From: Chthoniobacteraceae bacterium
GTDB lineage: Bacteria > Verrucomicrobiota > Verrucomicrobiia > Chthoniobacterales > Chthoniobacteraceae
DNA length: 64,000 bases
Assembly: GCA_947471505.1 (NCBI GenBank)
Contig: CANIWM010000007.1
Location: 58,862 to 122,861, forward strand
Reading direction: 5' to 3'
Both the position numbers and the translations under genes were made by a program. This document shows, piece by piece, positions 34,975 to 45,800 of this stretch; within the stretch, counting starts at the first letter, position 1, and the number at the start of each line of letters is the position of its first letter. The notes beneath the pieces are model-generated. The model saw nothing but the letters and a program-made list of their open reading frames with translations. It was not told the origin of the DNA and did not search any database.

Positions 34975-35663
34975 GGTTGCGGTTCGGTAGGTTCGATGGG
35001 CTCGGGTTCGGCGACAGGAATTGCGGGTATTTCTTCCAGCGGGAGTTCGGGGTGCGGCTCCTCGGCTTTTTTCGGCTCGGGGTATTCAGCTTTGGGCAGA
35101 GGGACGCGACGGAGTTCGTCGCAGTTGGGTAGCTCGGCGACTTGCTTGAGCCCGAAGTGTTGCAGGAAATACTCCGTAGTTTCGTACAGGAGCGGACGGC
35201 CCGGAAGGTCGGCGCGGCCCGCGATTTTTACGAGCGTGCGGTCGAGCAATACTTGCATGACTCCATCCACGGCGACGCCGCGCACGGCCTCGATGTCGGC
35301 ACGCGTGACGGGCTGGCGGTAAGCGATGATGGCGAGCGTCTCCAGCGCAGGCCCGCTGAGTCGCGTCGGGCGGCTCTCGGGGTAGAGCTGCCGGACCCAT
35401 TGCGCGCCTTCGGAGCGGGTGACGTAGGACCAGCCCATCGCGCCATCGTTGAGGCTAAACGCGCGGCTTTCGCGCTCATATTCCGCAGAGAGAAGGTTGA
35501 GGTGCGAAGCGATGTCTTCCTCGCTGGCGTCGCCCATCGCGATGATGTCGAGGTCCTCCGTATCGGCGGCGGCACCGCGCAGGGCTTTGCGGATCTCATC
35601 CAGTAATATCGGCTTGGGCGAGGCGAAGACGATGGCCTCCAGAGCTTGCTTGAGCGTGTACAT
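34971..35663 (-). CDS. scpB: Segregation and condensation protein B
   Basis: 230 aa. Part of the SMC-ScpAB complex that organises the chromosome. The two winged-helix domains are readable: YTLKQALEAIVFASPKPILL at the N-terminus, and SGPALETLAIIAYRQPVTRA followed by DIEAVRGVAVDGVMQVLLDR, which is highly typical of ScpB. The last 40 residues are a Pro/Glu-rich tail (LPLEEIPAIPVAEPEPIEPT), probably disordered. It follows scpA by three bases and overlaps aroQ by four. Confidence 0.94.
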   Translation of the reverse strand: MYTLKQALEAIVFASPKPILLDEIRKALRGAAADTEDLDIIAMGDASEEDIASHLNLLSAEYERESRAFSLNDGAMGWSYVTRSEGAQWVRQLYPESRPTRLSGPALETLAIIAYRQPVTRADIEAVRGVAVDGVMQVLLDRTLVKIAGRADLPGRPLLYETTEYFLQHFGLKQVAELPNCDELRRVPLPKAEYPEPKKAEEPHPELPLEEIPAIPVAEPEPIEPTEPQP

Positions 35664-35666
35664 AAC

Positions 35667-36383
35667 CTAGGTGACGCAGTGGACTTCGATTTCCGCGAAC
35701 GGCTCGCTTTGCACGCAGCGGAGTTTTTTGACGCGGATGAGTTCCAGCAGAGCAAGGAACGTGACGACGATTTCCGGGCGGGAAGCCGCGCTGGTAAACA
35801 GCTCGGTGAACTTCAGCATCACGCCGGAGTTCGTCATTTTCAAAATGAGATCGATCTTGTCGGCGACGCTGAAGTTCTCCTCGAAAATCTCAGCGAGATT
35901 CTCCGTCTTCGATTCGATGCGCTTGAGGATTTTGTTGAACGCGTTGATGAGGTCAAAGACGGACACTTCCCCGAGAGGACGCTCGATTTCCTCCGGCTTC
36001 TCCACGGCGCGCGGGTAGATTCCTTGCAACGCCTCCTCGCGCCTCCCGAGGTGTGCGGCGGCTTCTTTGAACTTCTTGTATTCGAGCAACTGGCGCACGA
36101 GTTCCCAGCGCGGGTCTTCCTCGTCCATCTCCTCTTCGGGCGGCTGCACGGCGGCAGGCAGCAGGCTCCGGCTCTTGATGTACACGAGCGTCGCGGCCAT
36201 GAGGATGAACTCGCCCGCCACATCAAGGTCCATCATTTTGAACGCATCCATGAACGACAAATACTGCGTCGTGATGTGCTCGATGGGGATGTCGTAAATG
36301 TCGATCTCATCGCGCTTGATGAGATAAAGCAGGAGGTCCAACGGCCCCTCAAAGACTTCGAGTTTCACTTTATATTCCTTCAT
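35667..36383 (-). CDS. scpA: Segregation and condensation protein A
   Basis: 238 aa; the kleisin of the SMC-ScpAB complex. The N-terminus YKVKLEVFEGPLDLLLYLIK, followed by RDEIDIYDIPIEHITTQYL, is the ScpA signature that binds the SMC neck. The C-terminal part (VVTFLALLELIRVKKLRCVQ) is the winged helix that binds the SMC head, and the middle supplies the ScpB-binding region. First gene of the operon; the 81 bases to the next gene upstream (36384-36464) must hold its promoter. No smc gene is in the window. Confidence 0.95.
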   Translation of the reverse strand: MKEYKVKLEVFEGPLDLLLYLIKRDEIDIYDIPIEHITTQYLSFMDAFKMMDLDVAGEFILMAATLVYIKSRSLLPAAVQPPEEEMDEEDPRWELVRQLLEYKKFKEAAAHLGRREEALQGIYPRAVEKPEEIERPLGEVSVFDLINAFNKILKRIESKTENLAEIFEENFSVADKIDLILKMTNSGVMLKFTELFTSAASRPEIVVTFLALLELIRVKKLRCVQSEPFAEIEVHCVT

Positions 36384-36464
36384 GTGCGTCGTGTAACGGG
36401 CGCGGAGGGTAAAGGCGACGGCTTTTCTGGCAAGCGCGGGTTTTTCCCCGTGAACGGCAGGATT

Positions 36465-39400
36465 TTAAGGACGACGACGACGACCGCAAAGCAGCGTCGC
36501 CAACCCGCCAAACATCAACGCGACGCCCGTCGGTTCGGGGACCATCAAGGCGATGTCATTGCCACCGCTGAATGATCCGTTGGTAGAATTCGCGGTGTAG
36601 CTGATCGTCAGGGAGTAGCCATTGACAACGAATGTCGAGCCTTGCGTCTTGCCGGAAAAGGTGCCCGTCACCGCGTCCACGCCATCATTGATCATGATGA
36701 AGAAAATGTCGGTGTTTTGAAGTCCCCCAGGCGCGGTCACGACGAGGTTTGAGTTTCCGAGGGAAATAGTGCCATCGGTCGCCGCGCTCTTGCCGATATT
36801 GAGTTGGTCGTATTCTCCCGGAACCGGCTGCGATCCTCCCGCGCGAGCAAGGTCCACAGCGAAATTTGTCCCGGCGACGAACGACACGCTGCCTCCAATC
36901 GAGAGAACGCCCGTGGTGATTCCGGGTGCGATCGTAGCGCCAGAAGCCGTCGCACTGAGCGAGCCGGGAATCGTCCCGTTCCCAGCCAGAGTTCCAGCCG
37001 AGACTGCTACGTTGCCGGTGAACGTGCTGGTGCCATTGATCGAGAGTTTCCCGGTGCCCGTTTTTGTGATCCCGAACGAACCGGAAATTGCGCCGTTAAG
37101 CTCTAAATCCGCCGTTGGGTTAAACGTCGTGGCCCCCGTGAGCGTCGTGGCTCCATCAAACGCGAGTTTGTATGCCGATGTCGTCGTCACACTCAAAGTT
37201 GAGGTGCCCGTTCCAATGGACAGTCCGCCCATTTTCACGGTGTTTCCGGTATTGGACGCGCCCACGCGAGAGACCTGGATCGTCGAAGAACCGCCTCCCA
37301 CGACGAAGTTATTGCCATAGTTCAGAGTCCCATTGCTCCCTAACCCATTATCCAGAATCGTGGCGCTGGCAGCAGTAAGGTTGACGGTGGCACTTCCCAG
37401 CGTGTTTCCAGTCGTTGTCGGCTCGCTCCTGAGCGTGGTGTTCGTAGGAAGAATATACGACCCTGAAAATGTGCTCGTCGTATTACTGAGCTTGAGGGTG
37501 CGGCCGGAAGTCGCGAGCGTCACGTTTCCATTGCCGGAAATGGGACCGGTAAACACCGGATCATAGTCGGTATTCAGGGTAACAGCCCCGGTGAAACTCG
37601 AAGCACCGTCGAATGCCGTCGAGAATGAGTTTAGCCCGATCATACGCACTGTCGTGGCGAAAGGAGCCGCGTTGGCATTGACCGTCAAGCCACCGAGCCG
37701 AACGACTTTCGTCGTGTTCGCTGAGACCCGATCTACATCGATTGTAGAAGTGGATGCGGTGGGCGTAATTCCATCCCCCGCGAAAGTAGGCTGGATGATC
37801 ACGTTGTTGCCGTACGCGAGGTCCGTAGCGGCAGAACCATTATCGCGGATGCGGAGCGTCGAACTCGTCAGTTGGACCGATGCGGCACCGAGCGTTTTCC
37901 CCACTCCGCCAGCGGCTTGCGCGAGGAGGATTTGATTCGTCCGAATATCGAAGAGCCCGCTGAAGGTGTTGGCCGTATTTGTAATCGTGAGGGCCTTGCT
38001 GCTATTCGCGGTATTGCTTGCGACGATAGTAGAAAGCGTTCCAGCACCCGACATCGGGCCGCTAATCGTAATTGTCTGCTGATTCGCCGGCGTCGTGTAG
38101 CTGTAAAGTTGCACGAACGACGGGCTCTGCACATTCACGGCACCAGAATAGACGGTGGCATCGCCACTCCGAGTCCCGATTGCTCCCCCGTTCATAATGA
38201 TCGCGTTGGCGATCGTCATGTTTTTCGGTGCCAGCACACCCGTTCCCGTCACCGCGACACTGCCGCTGCCAAGAGACCCCGCGACCGCACTCTCCAACAC
38301 TCCCTCGGTGACAGTCCAATTGCTCGTCAGCGTGCTATTGACTGCGTTTAAGCGGAGCGTTCCGTCACCGTATTTTGCCAGCGGTCCTGAGCCCGCGAGA
38401 GCGTTTGCCTGCGAGAACCACATACCACCATCGTCATCGGGGTCGCCGTTGAGCACAGAAATACCGCCTCCCGTCGTAGGACTTACGGTCACCGTTCTTA
38501 AGTTCGCAGCATCCGCAAATACAAAGAGCGCTGGATTGCTATACTCCAAAATCCCCCCGCTCAACGTTACTGGCTGATTGGTGCTTCCGAGATTGGCCGG
38601 GTCGAAAAACTGCAACCGTCCTCCCGTGATCGTCACGCCAGCAGAATAACCAGAGTTCGCACCACCGAGGATAACCGTCCCCACACCAGCCTTGGTCAGC
38701 CGAGCACTCCCGGTAATATTTCCATCCAAAGTCAACTGACCGTCCGACGAAATCGTTCCGCCCGGTGAGTTAATCGTAATAGCCTTATTGCTCGTCGCCG
38801 CAGGAGACGTCACCTCAAGCGTTCCTCCATTAAAAGAAATCGTGCTACCGGAACCAATCGCCCCGACCTGCCCGACATCATTGACAGCAGCGACTCGGAC
38901 CTTCCCAGCGTTTAGAGTTACCGATCCAGTGAATGAACTCGGAGCGAATAGCTCGACCGTCCCAGCGCCGTTTTTAATGAAACCTGTCGTTCCCGCAATT
39001 CCTTCGGAGCCTGTTACCGTGTAAGTCTTAGTGATGTTTTCGAAGCGCACACCTGCGGGGAAAACGTTGCCATTGCTAATATCAACGTTCGTGTTGAGTG
39101 CCGTATCATTGAAGACAGCGACATCCGAGTCCGAAAAGTCCGTGGGGCTCGTCCCGTTGGAATTCAATACCCAGTTTTTAGGGCTGGATTGGGTTCCGTT
39201 TATCCAATCATTCCCGAGCGAACCGCTCCAAAGCGGATTATCCGAGGATGCGACAACCAACTGGATCTGAGTTGTCGGCACATCATTTTTAATCGTCGCA
39301 ACCACCCGATTGGGAGTCGTCCCTAGTTTGAATGCCGTAGCTCCAGTCCCACCTATCGTTCCATTATAATCAATCAACACGTAAGTCCCTGGCGCAGGTG

Positions 39401-42400
39401 CAGTTCCAGAGACATTTAAGGTAACGGTGTTCGCGCCGCCGTTCGCGACCAGTCCGCCCGAGTTGTTGACCGTAATGATCGCGGGGGTTGAATTACGGGT
39501 CAGATTGATCGTCGCTACGTTCCCGGCAGCACTTCCGAGCGTGAGCGACTGGACAGTCAATCCACCGAGGCCTTCAACCCCGACATCAATCTGCCCACTA
39601 TTAGACACAGTGACATTGCCGCCAGTCGACCCCTTTCCCGAGAAAATCGCCCCGGCCCCAACTGTGATCGGGGTGGATGCGAGCGAACCATCAAACACAA
39701 ACTTCCCTCCGCTAATTGTCGTCGCCTGCGCGTAAGATTGCGGGCCAGGGAGAGTCAAGGTTCCCGCTCCAGATTTTAGGATTCCTCCGTTAGTAACAGT
39801 AATCGGAGCCGATATGGAGCCCAAGTCGAGAGTGTCCGTAACATTCGTGACCTCAAACGTCCGAGTCGCACCGCCTAGATTGATCTCCCCTTTCGGTCCA
39901 GCGACACCCGCTTTCACGAACTTGCTAATCCCCGTCGAGGTTAAGTTTCCATTCAGCGCGAGAATACTCCCGACCGAAGCTGCTCCTACGACGCTGATGG
40001 TTCCATTTCCCGTATTAAAGGTGAGGGTGGCACCATTAAGAAACAGCCCACCGGCTCCTACCGTCAGCTTACTCTCATTGTTAGCGGTCCCACTACCACC
40101 GTCAAAACGAATCGTGCCAGGGCTTGCAACGTCCACTCGATTCGAGGTCATCAGGCCACCCCGCTGGATAGATGCGGTTCCGCCGGTGATTTGGAAGCGA
40201 TCCGTCAGATTAATGCCGCCAGACGCTAGAGTGCGCGTCGTCGTAAAGGAGCCGGAATTCAGATTGATCCGTGCAAACGTATCCGTGAAATTCGTCGTCG
40301 TAAGGTCATTCGGGTCGCCAAACGAGCCGCCATCGATCGTCACCACCGCAGTATTGGCGATCTGATTGATCAAATCGGGCGTCGTGAGGAAAGTCGCGCC
40401 CAAGCCGATGGCGAGGTCTCCTGGAATCGCATTGATGCCCGAAGTTTTTGCAGCGATCAGAGTGCCGACATCGAGAAAGGTTCCGCCAGTGTAAGTGTTA
40501 GCTGTCGCGCCAGAGAGCGTCAAAGCGGCACCACCCCGCTTCCGCATGAGCCCTGTTCCAGAGATCGTATGCGTCACAGCGGCATTCGTTGGGAAATCGA
40601 AGATCAACTCTCCGTTGTTCGTCACCGTCGTCCCGGTGCCGAGCGTTCCGTCGCCATTCGCATCGCCCACCTGAAGCACACCTTGGGAAATGACCGTATT
40701 TCCGTAGCTGTTTGCGCCACTGATCACGAGCGTCCCGGCCCCCGTTTTCGTCAGATTTCCCGACCCAGAAATCGCCCCCGAGAGCGTTACCGAGCCAGAT
40801 TCCGTCTTAATCGTCGCGCCACCTGCGTTAATGGTGATGGCGCGGTCCGTAGAATCGCCCCCAAATCCCGTGTACTCCAGAGTCGCAGCATCAATGGTAA
40901 TATTCGAGCCAGCACCGAGCGAGCTGCTCACCCCGCTATTCGCGACCGAGAAAGCCGCAAGCGTTCCGCCATTGATGGTGACGCCGCCGGTAAACGAATG
41001 CGACGTATTGCTAATCTCGACCCGCGCGGCCCCCGATTTCGTCAGCGCTCCCGTTCCAGCGATTCCTCCGTTAGACCCACCGATCACATACGGCTTGCTG
41101 TCATTGGTAAAAACGACCGATGCGGGCGAAACATCGCCGTTATTGATCGAAACGTTCGTATTGCTCGCAAGGTCCGTAAACGTCGTAATATCAAGCGCTT
41201 GAAAGTCCGTCCCAGTCGCCTTATTGGAATTGAGCACCCAGTTTTTCGGTGCCGCCTGCGTGGCCAGCGCCCATTCGCCATTCAACGAGCCAGTCCAGAT
41301 TGGGAAGTCGAACATCGTCACACGTAAATCAACGCTGGTGTTTCCAGTGTTATTCACAAGGATCGCGTCCACACGATTCGGCTTTTGCCCGATCCGGAAT
41401 GCGTTAAAGAGGGGCACCGTCAGCGCTGTCCCGACGTAATCCAGCAAAACGAAATCCCCGGTCGCGGTGACGCTCGGAAACTCAAAGGACACCGAATTGG
41501 CACCGCCATTCACGGTCAGCCCGTTACTCGCTGTGACGTTGATTTTTGACCCCAAAGCGCTCTGAATCGTCGCCGTGTTCCCTGCTGTGGTGCCAAACCG
41601 TAAGTTGGAAAACGTCAGATTCCCCGAGGACAGTTGGACGCGCCCACCATTGCCAATCGTCGTGGTGCCGTTCACCGTTCCTGTGCCCGTGATGATTCCG
41701 CCGGAGTTCACGTTCGTCGTGCTGCCCGCAGCAATCGTCCCGGTGACCCGTGCGATGCCCTTGTCGTTCACGTTCATCGTGAAGACCGACCCTGTTGCGT
41801 TCTCGATGCGTGCGAGCGCGCTCCCGCTCGCTCCGCCGAGCAGATTGACCGTCGCACCGCTGCCGAGCAGCCCGCCAGTGGCCAAAATGAACGTGCCGCC
41901 CGTATTGACGGCTATCGTGTTCGCGTTGGTCGCATTCCCGGTGATTTCGTAAGTCCCTGTCGCATTCACCGTCACCGCGCTCGAGGCAAGGAGGGAGCCG
42001 CTTTGCGAGACTTTGCCGCCCGATATAAATAGCCCGCCGCTAAACGTATTTACGCCGCCCATTCGCAGCGTGCCCAAGCCCGTCTTCTGCAAGTAGCGCG
42101 CTACCGCGTCTTCCGAGATATTGCTTTTGATGTCCAGAGTTCCACCACTGGCCACATCGAAATCGCCCCCTTGTGCGAGTTGAAGCGTGATGGTTTTTCC
42201 AGAGGTCCCGCTCTGGATCGTGTAAGTCTGCGAATTGAGCGTCGCAATCAACGGAGTGAACGTCCCACGACCGTTCAGCGTGAGCGTCATATTCGTCGCC
42301 GTATCGTTGTTTTGCAACGAGATCGCTCCCGCACCGTTGAACGTCAAATCTTGGACGTTCGTCGAAGTGACTGTGGACGAGTAATTGACGATTGTGGCTG

Positions 42401-42590
42401 ACGTTAATGTGCTCTGGATGAACACATTATCCGTAATCGCCGGAACTCCAGCCGCCGTCCAGCTCCCCGCAGTCCCCCAAGCGATTCCCGCAGCCGTTGC
42501 GGTGATCACTTTTTGTGCCGCCCAGCCAGCCGTCGGCAGCAGCACAAAGGCGGCTGCGATACTGGTTGAGAGGATGCGCTGAGATTTCAT
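36465..42590 (-). CDS. Giant beta-strand-repeat PEP-CTERM protein next to the Verru_Chthon cassette
   Basis: 2041 aa with a signal peptide (MKSQRILSTSIAAAFVLLPT, cleavage after GWA). The body is autotransporter-associated beta-strand repeats (GGVNTFSGGLFISGGKVSQS, GAGTLVISGANSYGNTVISQ). Two long homologous sections each carry W-GSL, PKNWVLNSN and NVSINNGDVSPASVVF (or NVDISNGNVFPAGVRF). The C-terminus has GGNDIALMVPEPTGVALMFG, a hydrophobic stretch and GRRRRP, a PEP-CTERM tag. It lies downstream of the cassette A gene on the same strand, 300 bases apart, with two palindromic structures in between. PEP-CTERM repeat proteins beside prepilin-like genes are known from this bacterial group, so it may be the cargo or the partner of the cassette. 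Confidence 0.86.
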   Translation of the reverse strand: MKSQRILSTSIAAAFVLLPTAGWAAQKVITATAAGIAWGTAGSWTAAGVPAITDNVFIQSTLTSATIVNYSSTVTSTNVQDLTFNGAGAISLQNNDTATNMTLTLNGRGTFTPLIATLNSQTYTIQSGTSGKTITLQLAQGGDFDVASGGTLDIKSNISEDAVARYLQKTGLGTLRMGGVNTFSGGLFISGGKVSQSGSLLASSAVTVNATGTYEITGNATNANTIAVNTGGTFILATGGLLGSGATVNLLGGASGSALARIENATGSVFTMNVNDKGIARVTGTIAAGSTTNVNSGGIITGTGTVNGTTTIGNGGRVQLSSGNLTFSNLRFGTTAGNTATIQSALGSKINVTASNGLTVNGGANSVSFEFPSVTATGDFVLLDYVGTALTVPLFNAFRIGQKPNRVDAILVNNTGNTSVDLRVTMFDFPIWTGSLNGEWALATQAAPKNWVLNSNKATGTDFQALDITTFTDLASNTNVSINNGDVSPASVVFTNDSKPYVIGGSNGGIAGTGALTKSGAARVEISNTSHSFTGGVTINGGTLAAFSVANSGVSSSLGAGSNITIDAATLEYTGFGGDSTDRAITINAGGATIKTESGSVTLSGAISGSGNLTKTGAGTLVISGANSYGNTVISQGVLQVGDANGDGTLGTGTTVTNNGELIFDFPTNAAVTHTISGTGLMRKRGGAALTLSGATANTYTGGTFLDVGTLIAAKTSGINAIPGDLAIGLGATFLTTPDLINQIANTAVVTIDGGSFGDPNDLTTTNFTDTFARINLNSGSFTTTRTLASGGINLTDRFQITGGTASIQRGGLMTSNRVDVASPGTIRFDGGSGTANNESKLTVGAGGLFLNGATLTFNTGNGTISVVGAASVGSILALNGNLTSTGISKFVKAGVAGPKGEINLGGATRTFEVTNVTDTLDLGSISAPITVTNGGILKSGAGTLTLPGPQSYAQATTISGGKFVFDGSLASTPITVGAGAIFSGKGSTGGNVTVSNSGQIDVGVEGLGGLTVQSLTLGSAAGNVATINLTRNSTPAIITVNNSGGLVANGGANTVTLNVSGTAPAPGTYVLIDYNGTIGGTGATAFKLGTTPNRVVATIKNDVPTTQIQLVVASSDNPLWSGSLGNDWINGTQSSPKNWVLNSNGTSPTDFSDSDVAVFNDTALNTNVDISNGNVFPAGVRFENITKTYTVTGSEGIAGTTGFIKNGAGTVELFAPSSFTGSVTLNAGKVRVAAVNDVGQVGAIGSGSTISFNGGTLEVTSPAATSNKAITINSPGGTISSDGQLTLDGNITGSARLTKAGVGTVILGGANSGYSAGVTITGGRLQFFDPANLGSTNQPVTLSGGILEYSNPALFVFADAANLRTVTVSPTTGGGISVLNGDPDDDGGMWFSQANALAGSGPLAKYGDGTLRLNAVNSTLTSNWTVTEGVLESAVAGSLGSGSVAVTGTGVLAPKNMTIANAIIMNGGAIGTRSGDATVYSGAVNVQSPSFVQLYSYTTPANQQTITISGPMSGAGTLSTIVASNTANSSKALTITNTANTFSGLFDIRTNQILLAQAAGGVGKTLGAASVQLTSSTLRIRDNGSAATDLAYGNNVIIQPTFAGDGITPTASTSTIDVDRVSANTTKVVRLGGLTVNANAAPFATTVRMIGLNSFSTAFDGASSFTGAVTLNTDYDPVFTGPISGNGNVTLATSGRTLKLSNTTSTFSGSYILPTNTTLRSEPTTTGNTLGSATVNLTAASATILDNGLGSNGTLNYGNNFVVGGGSSTIQVSRVGASNTGNTVKMGGLSIGTGTSTLSVTTTSAYKLAFDGATTLTGATTFNPTADLELNGAISGSFGITKTGTGKLSINGTSTFTGNVAVSAGTLAGNGTIPGSLSATASGATIAPGITTGVLSIGGSVSFVAGTNFAVDLARAGGSQPVPGEYDQLNIGKSAATDGTISLGNSNLVVTAPGGLQNTDIFFIMINDGVDAVTGTFSGKTQGSTFVVNGYSLTISYTANSTNGSFSGGNDIALMVPEPTGVALMFGGLATLLCGRRRRP

Positions 42591-42890
42591 AAACGGTGTG
42601 TGGAAGTTGCTCTTTCTATCGCCCTCTCAGCCCTCGCGTGCAAGGGGGAATTTCCCCCACTTGCAGCGAGGGATGTGATTAAAAGTGGAACAGCGAACGG
42701 GCGCGATAGCGACAAGGAGCGGCGACATTCTTGTCGCTGTCGCTATAGCGCGAAGCGCCCAATCTTTTCGGCGCGGCTCTCGGAACTCGCACGGTTTAGA
42801 GATCAGGCGCTTCGCGCTTTTAGGTCGGCGACAAGAATGTCGCCGCTCCTTGTGCGCTTCGCGCTTTGTTCCACTTTTCATCACGCTCGG
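42591..42890. other. Gap between cassette A gene and PEP-CTERM gene: two palindromic structures
   Basis: No gene. 42631-42672 is a long hairpin (ccctcgc... paired with ...gcgaggg, with gtgcaagggggaa opposite tttcccccacttgca), 40 bases upstream of the PEP-CTERM start codon. 42675-42884 is a terminal-inverted-repeat element. Any transcript running from the A gene into the PEP-CTERM gene must pass through both. Confidence 0.75.
42675..42884. repeat. Terminal-inverted-repeat intergenic element, copy 3
   Basis: Left end gtgattaaaagtggaac (42675-42691) and right end gttccacttttcatcac (42868-42884) pair at 16 of 17 positions. The core holds a perfect 25-base inverted repeat (42712-42736 with 42829-42853) beginning acaaggagcggcgacattc, plus gcgcgaagcgcc and ggcgcttcgcgc. 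The core is unlike those of the other copies. Confidence 0.8.
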
Positions 42891-45800
42891 TTATTGCCGG
42901 ACTACAAAGGCTTTGTTGTTCACGATGCGATAACGGTAGAGCGGTTCGAGGCTCTTTTTCTTTGTTGCGGGGTCTTGGTAGTCAGGGTCGGTCTTAAACG
43001 CACCATCAGCCGGGTCGATGTAGCGCTCAATCGTTGTGGAGCCGCGATATTCACCTGTCACGGAGTCTTTCGACTCATCCCATTGATTCGCGCTCGAAGT
43101 CGGCGATTTCGCCAGGGATTGCGCCCAGATATGGACGGTGAAGACGTTCGATTTCGTCGTCGCCCTTGGATAGATGTGCGAATAAGGACGCTCCCTTTGA
43201 TTATCACCGGTCATCCCATTCGTAATTTCCCAGAACGTATCACGCTGCGATGGCTTCGTGAAGCCCGCCGTCGGGCATAGAAGGTCCACCTCACATATCT
43301 CCGATGCGGAGCGGAAATAGCCATTCTTCTTAAGGCGCGGTGCGAAACTGTCATTGATGGTCGCCTCCACATCAATTTTGTGACGATACACATTAGAATT
43401 GGTCATCGGCCTTTCTGTGTGAGCGCAATCCGGTGCATTAGACGGCACGACCAACTGATAGAGCCCACTCAGAAGTCCTTCTACAGCAGTGTAACGCTCG
43501 ATATAGCCATGCCCAGAATTGCCTTTGTCGGCGAAGTAGCTGAACGGTGCCAACATGCTATTGATGTTAATCTTCCCAGCAGTCGAAAGAGGCTCGCTGA
43601 TCGGATAGGGTTCAACCACCGGCATGTGGAAGAGGTCTAGCATGTAGTGATCAAGAGGAGTAATCCCACCTCGATGAGAATTCGCCTTCTGTGGGGCTGG
43701 CCGGAAAAGGAGCGTCTCCCACGGCCGAGGTGCAGTTGCTGACACCCCATTCGGCAGAGAACCAAACATCACAGCCGAAGATATCAAGCGATTCGGCGAG
43801 AAAAACGATTCGCCGACTTCTTCATATCCCCCACCGCCACGGTAGTAGGGAATCGCTCCACCACCGACGTAATCATCGTCGAGTTTGAAGCGCATATTGC
43901 CTTCGTCTGGCTTATTGATATAGGCACCGTCGGTCTGCTTCGAGATTCCACGGTCGAAATCCCCCAATCCGCCACCAGACCGTTGAATGCCATTCACATC
44001 GGCGGGGACTTTTGCTACTTTATCGGGGCGATCTACAACAGTCGAAGTCAACTTACCCTTTTGCGCACCAGTAATGAGGCGCCCCCATCCGGAGCGAAGA
44101 TTATGAACTAGATTCGTTGCAGCGTCGTTATACGAACCAGGTCCCACTGCCCCGCTTTTACCAGCGCGTGCGAAGAATTTAGCTGGCACGTTGGGAAGTG
44201 CTGCAATCAAGCGATAATCTCCGAGCGATAATCCGTTGGCTTCCATACTGCGGACGATGTCCTCCGCGAAAACCTGAACGTTATTACCCGCCATTCGCTC
44301 TTGAAGGGTGTAATTTATATCAGCCGCGCCGTTGGCGTGCTTTTTCGGCACCGGAAGCGTGAGTAAGACAGGCGATGGGATTCCGAAGTCCACAGTGATC
44401 GTCTGGATAGGGGGGCCGACTTGCGAAGTATTTGAGCCAATTGCTGGCGGCGGGTTTGTATTTGCACGGAGCAACGGGAATATTTTGATCTCAAATGAAC
44501 CGGGCTTCAGCCTGAAATTAAGCGGAAGCTCGTTATTCTGCCCGCGCATGACATACCGTTTTGAAATGTAGGGATACACCTGATCTTCGGAGCCAACTGC
44601 TGGCGGAAGCTTCTGGAATATCTTGGCTTTTCTCGACGTTCCGGCGTCGTACATAAATTGGTTGCTGATTCCCCGAGTGGGCTGGAAGAACCGTCCATCC
44701 CATCCTCGATACGCATCGACCTCGACATAGTTCATTTCTCCCGAGGCGAGCCTAAGGGGCTCTTCTGCTGGTGGGGCACCACCCGGCGCACCACCTGGTT
44801 TATCAAGAGTGATCGTCGTTGGGGTGAGTTCCTTGATCGAATATGCGTATGCCTCGCACAAAGCAGGGTAACCAGCCGCCGGCGTAAACATTTCCACCGC
44901 AAGGGCACAGCGAATCGGGACCGCTTTTCCTTCATCTGCGGCAGTCCAAACATCGTCTTGAGGAAGAAGGTATCCGGCCGGAGCACCAGTTGTCACTGTA
45001 TCATCGTAGTAGCACCAAATCGCTACCTCTGAGACCGTAGGGAAACGTCCAAACCCCTGAGTGTTCGCAATTCTCAACGGAGTGATTTGCCCCGATCCGG
45101 GGATTCCCTTTCCACTAGGGTCATTTCCGTATTGAGGAGTGTATGCGAGTGGGAAGCTGTTTGTCGCGGTGTTCCCGTTGTGGGTATCGATGATATTCGT
45201 GCAGCGAATATAGTCAAACATTGAAGTTAATATTTGCGCCATTCCAACCGGGGTGTATTTGGATGTAAAACTACCACCGCCAGCGGGATTTGAGCGTGCG
45301 AGCAAGTCCATCATGTATGTGTAGAGGGTAGCGTTGCGAGCGCCGTCCACCGTCATGTCTTCGGTTGCACTCCAAGGATTGCTCCGCTGAAAATAGAACT
45401 TCGCGCCTTTCGCACCTTGGTCCGGCGAGCCAACCGTGGAGCAGAATGCAATGACTTGGTCGAACCCGGACCGTTTCGCATCGTTGACGTGAATCGGCCA
45501 AATACTCATCCTCGGCAGGCCAAAAAGGTTTAACTCTGGAGCCCGGCTAGAGGTCGTGAGGAACATCCGCAGCCGTTGCAAGTTCTCTGGAGTGAAATTG
45601 GGATTTGCAGCGTCCGTGCTGGGCGCATCTTCCTTCGGCGTGGCGGTGGTCTGGAACGCCGCGTACCAGCTATCATGGTCGAGTGGTGAACGATCCGGGC
45701 GGAAGAAATAGTCATCAACCGCTGGGAAGAGCCGATCCCGCTCAAAAACACGGTTATCGAGCGTCAAAACGGGCGTCATGGAGGGATACTGCGGGTTGCG

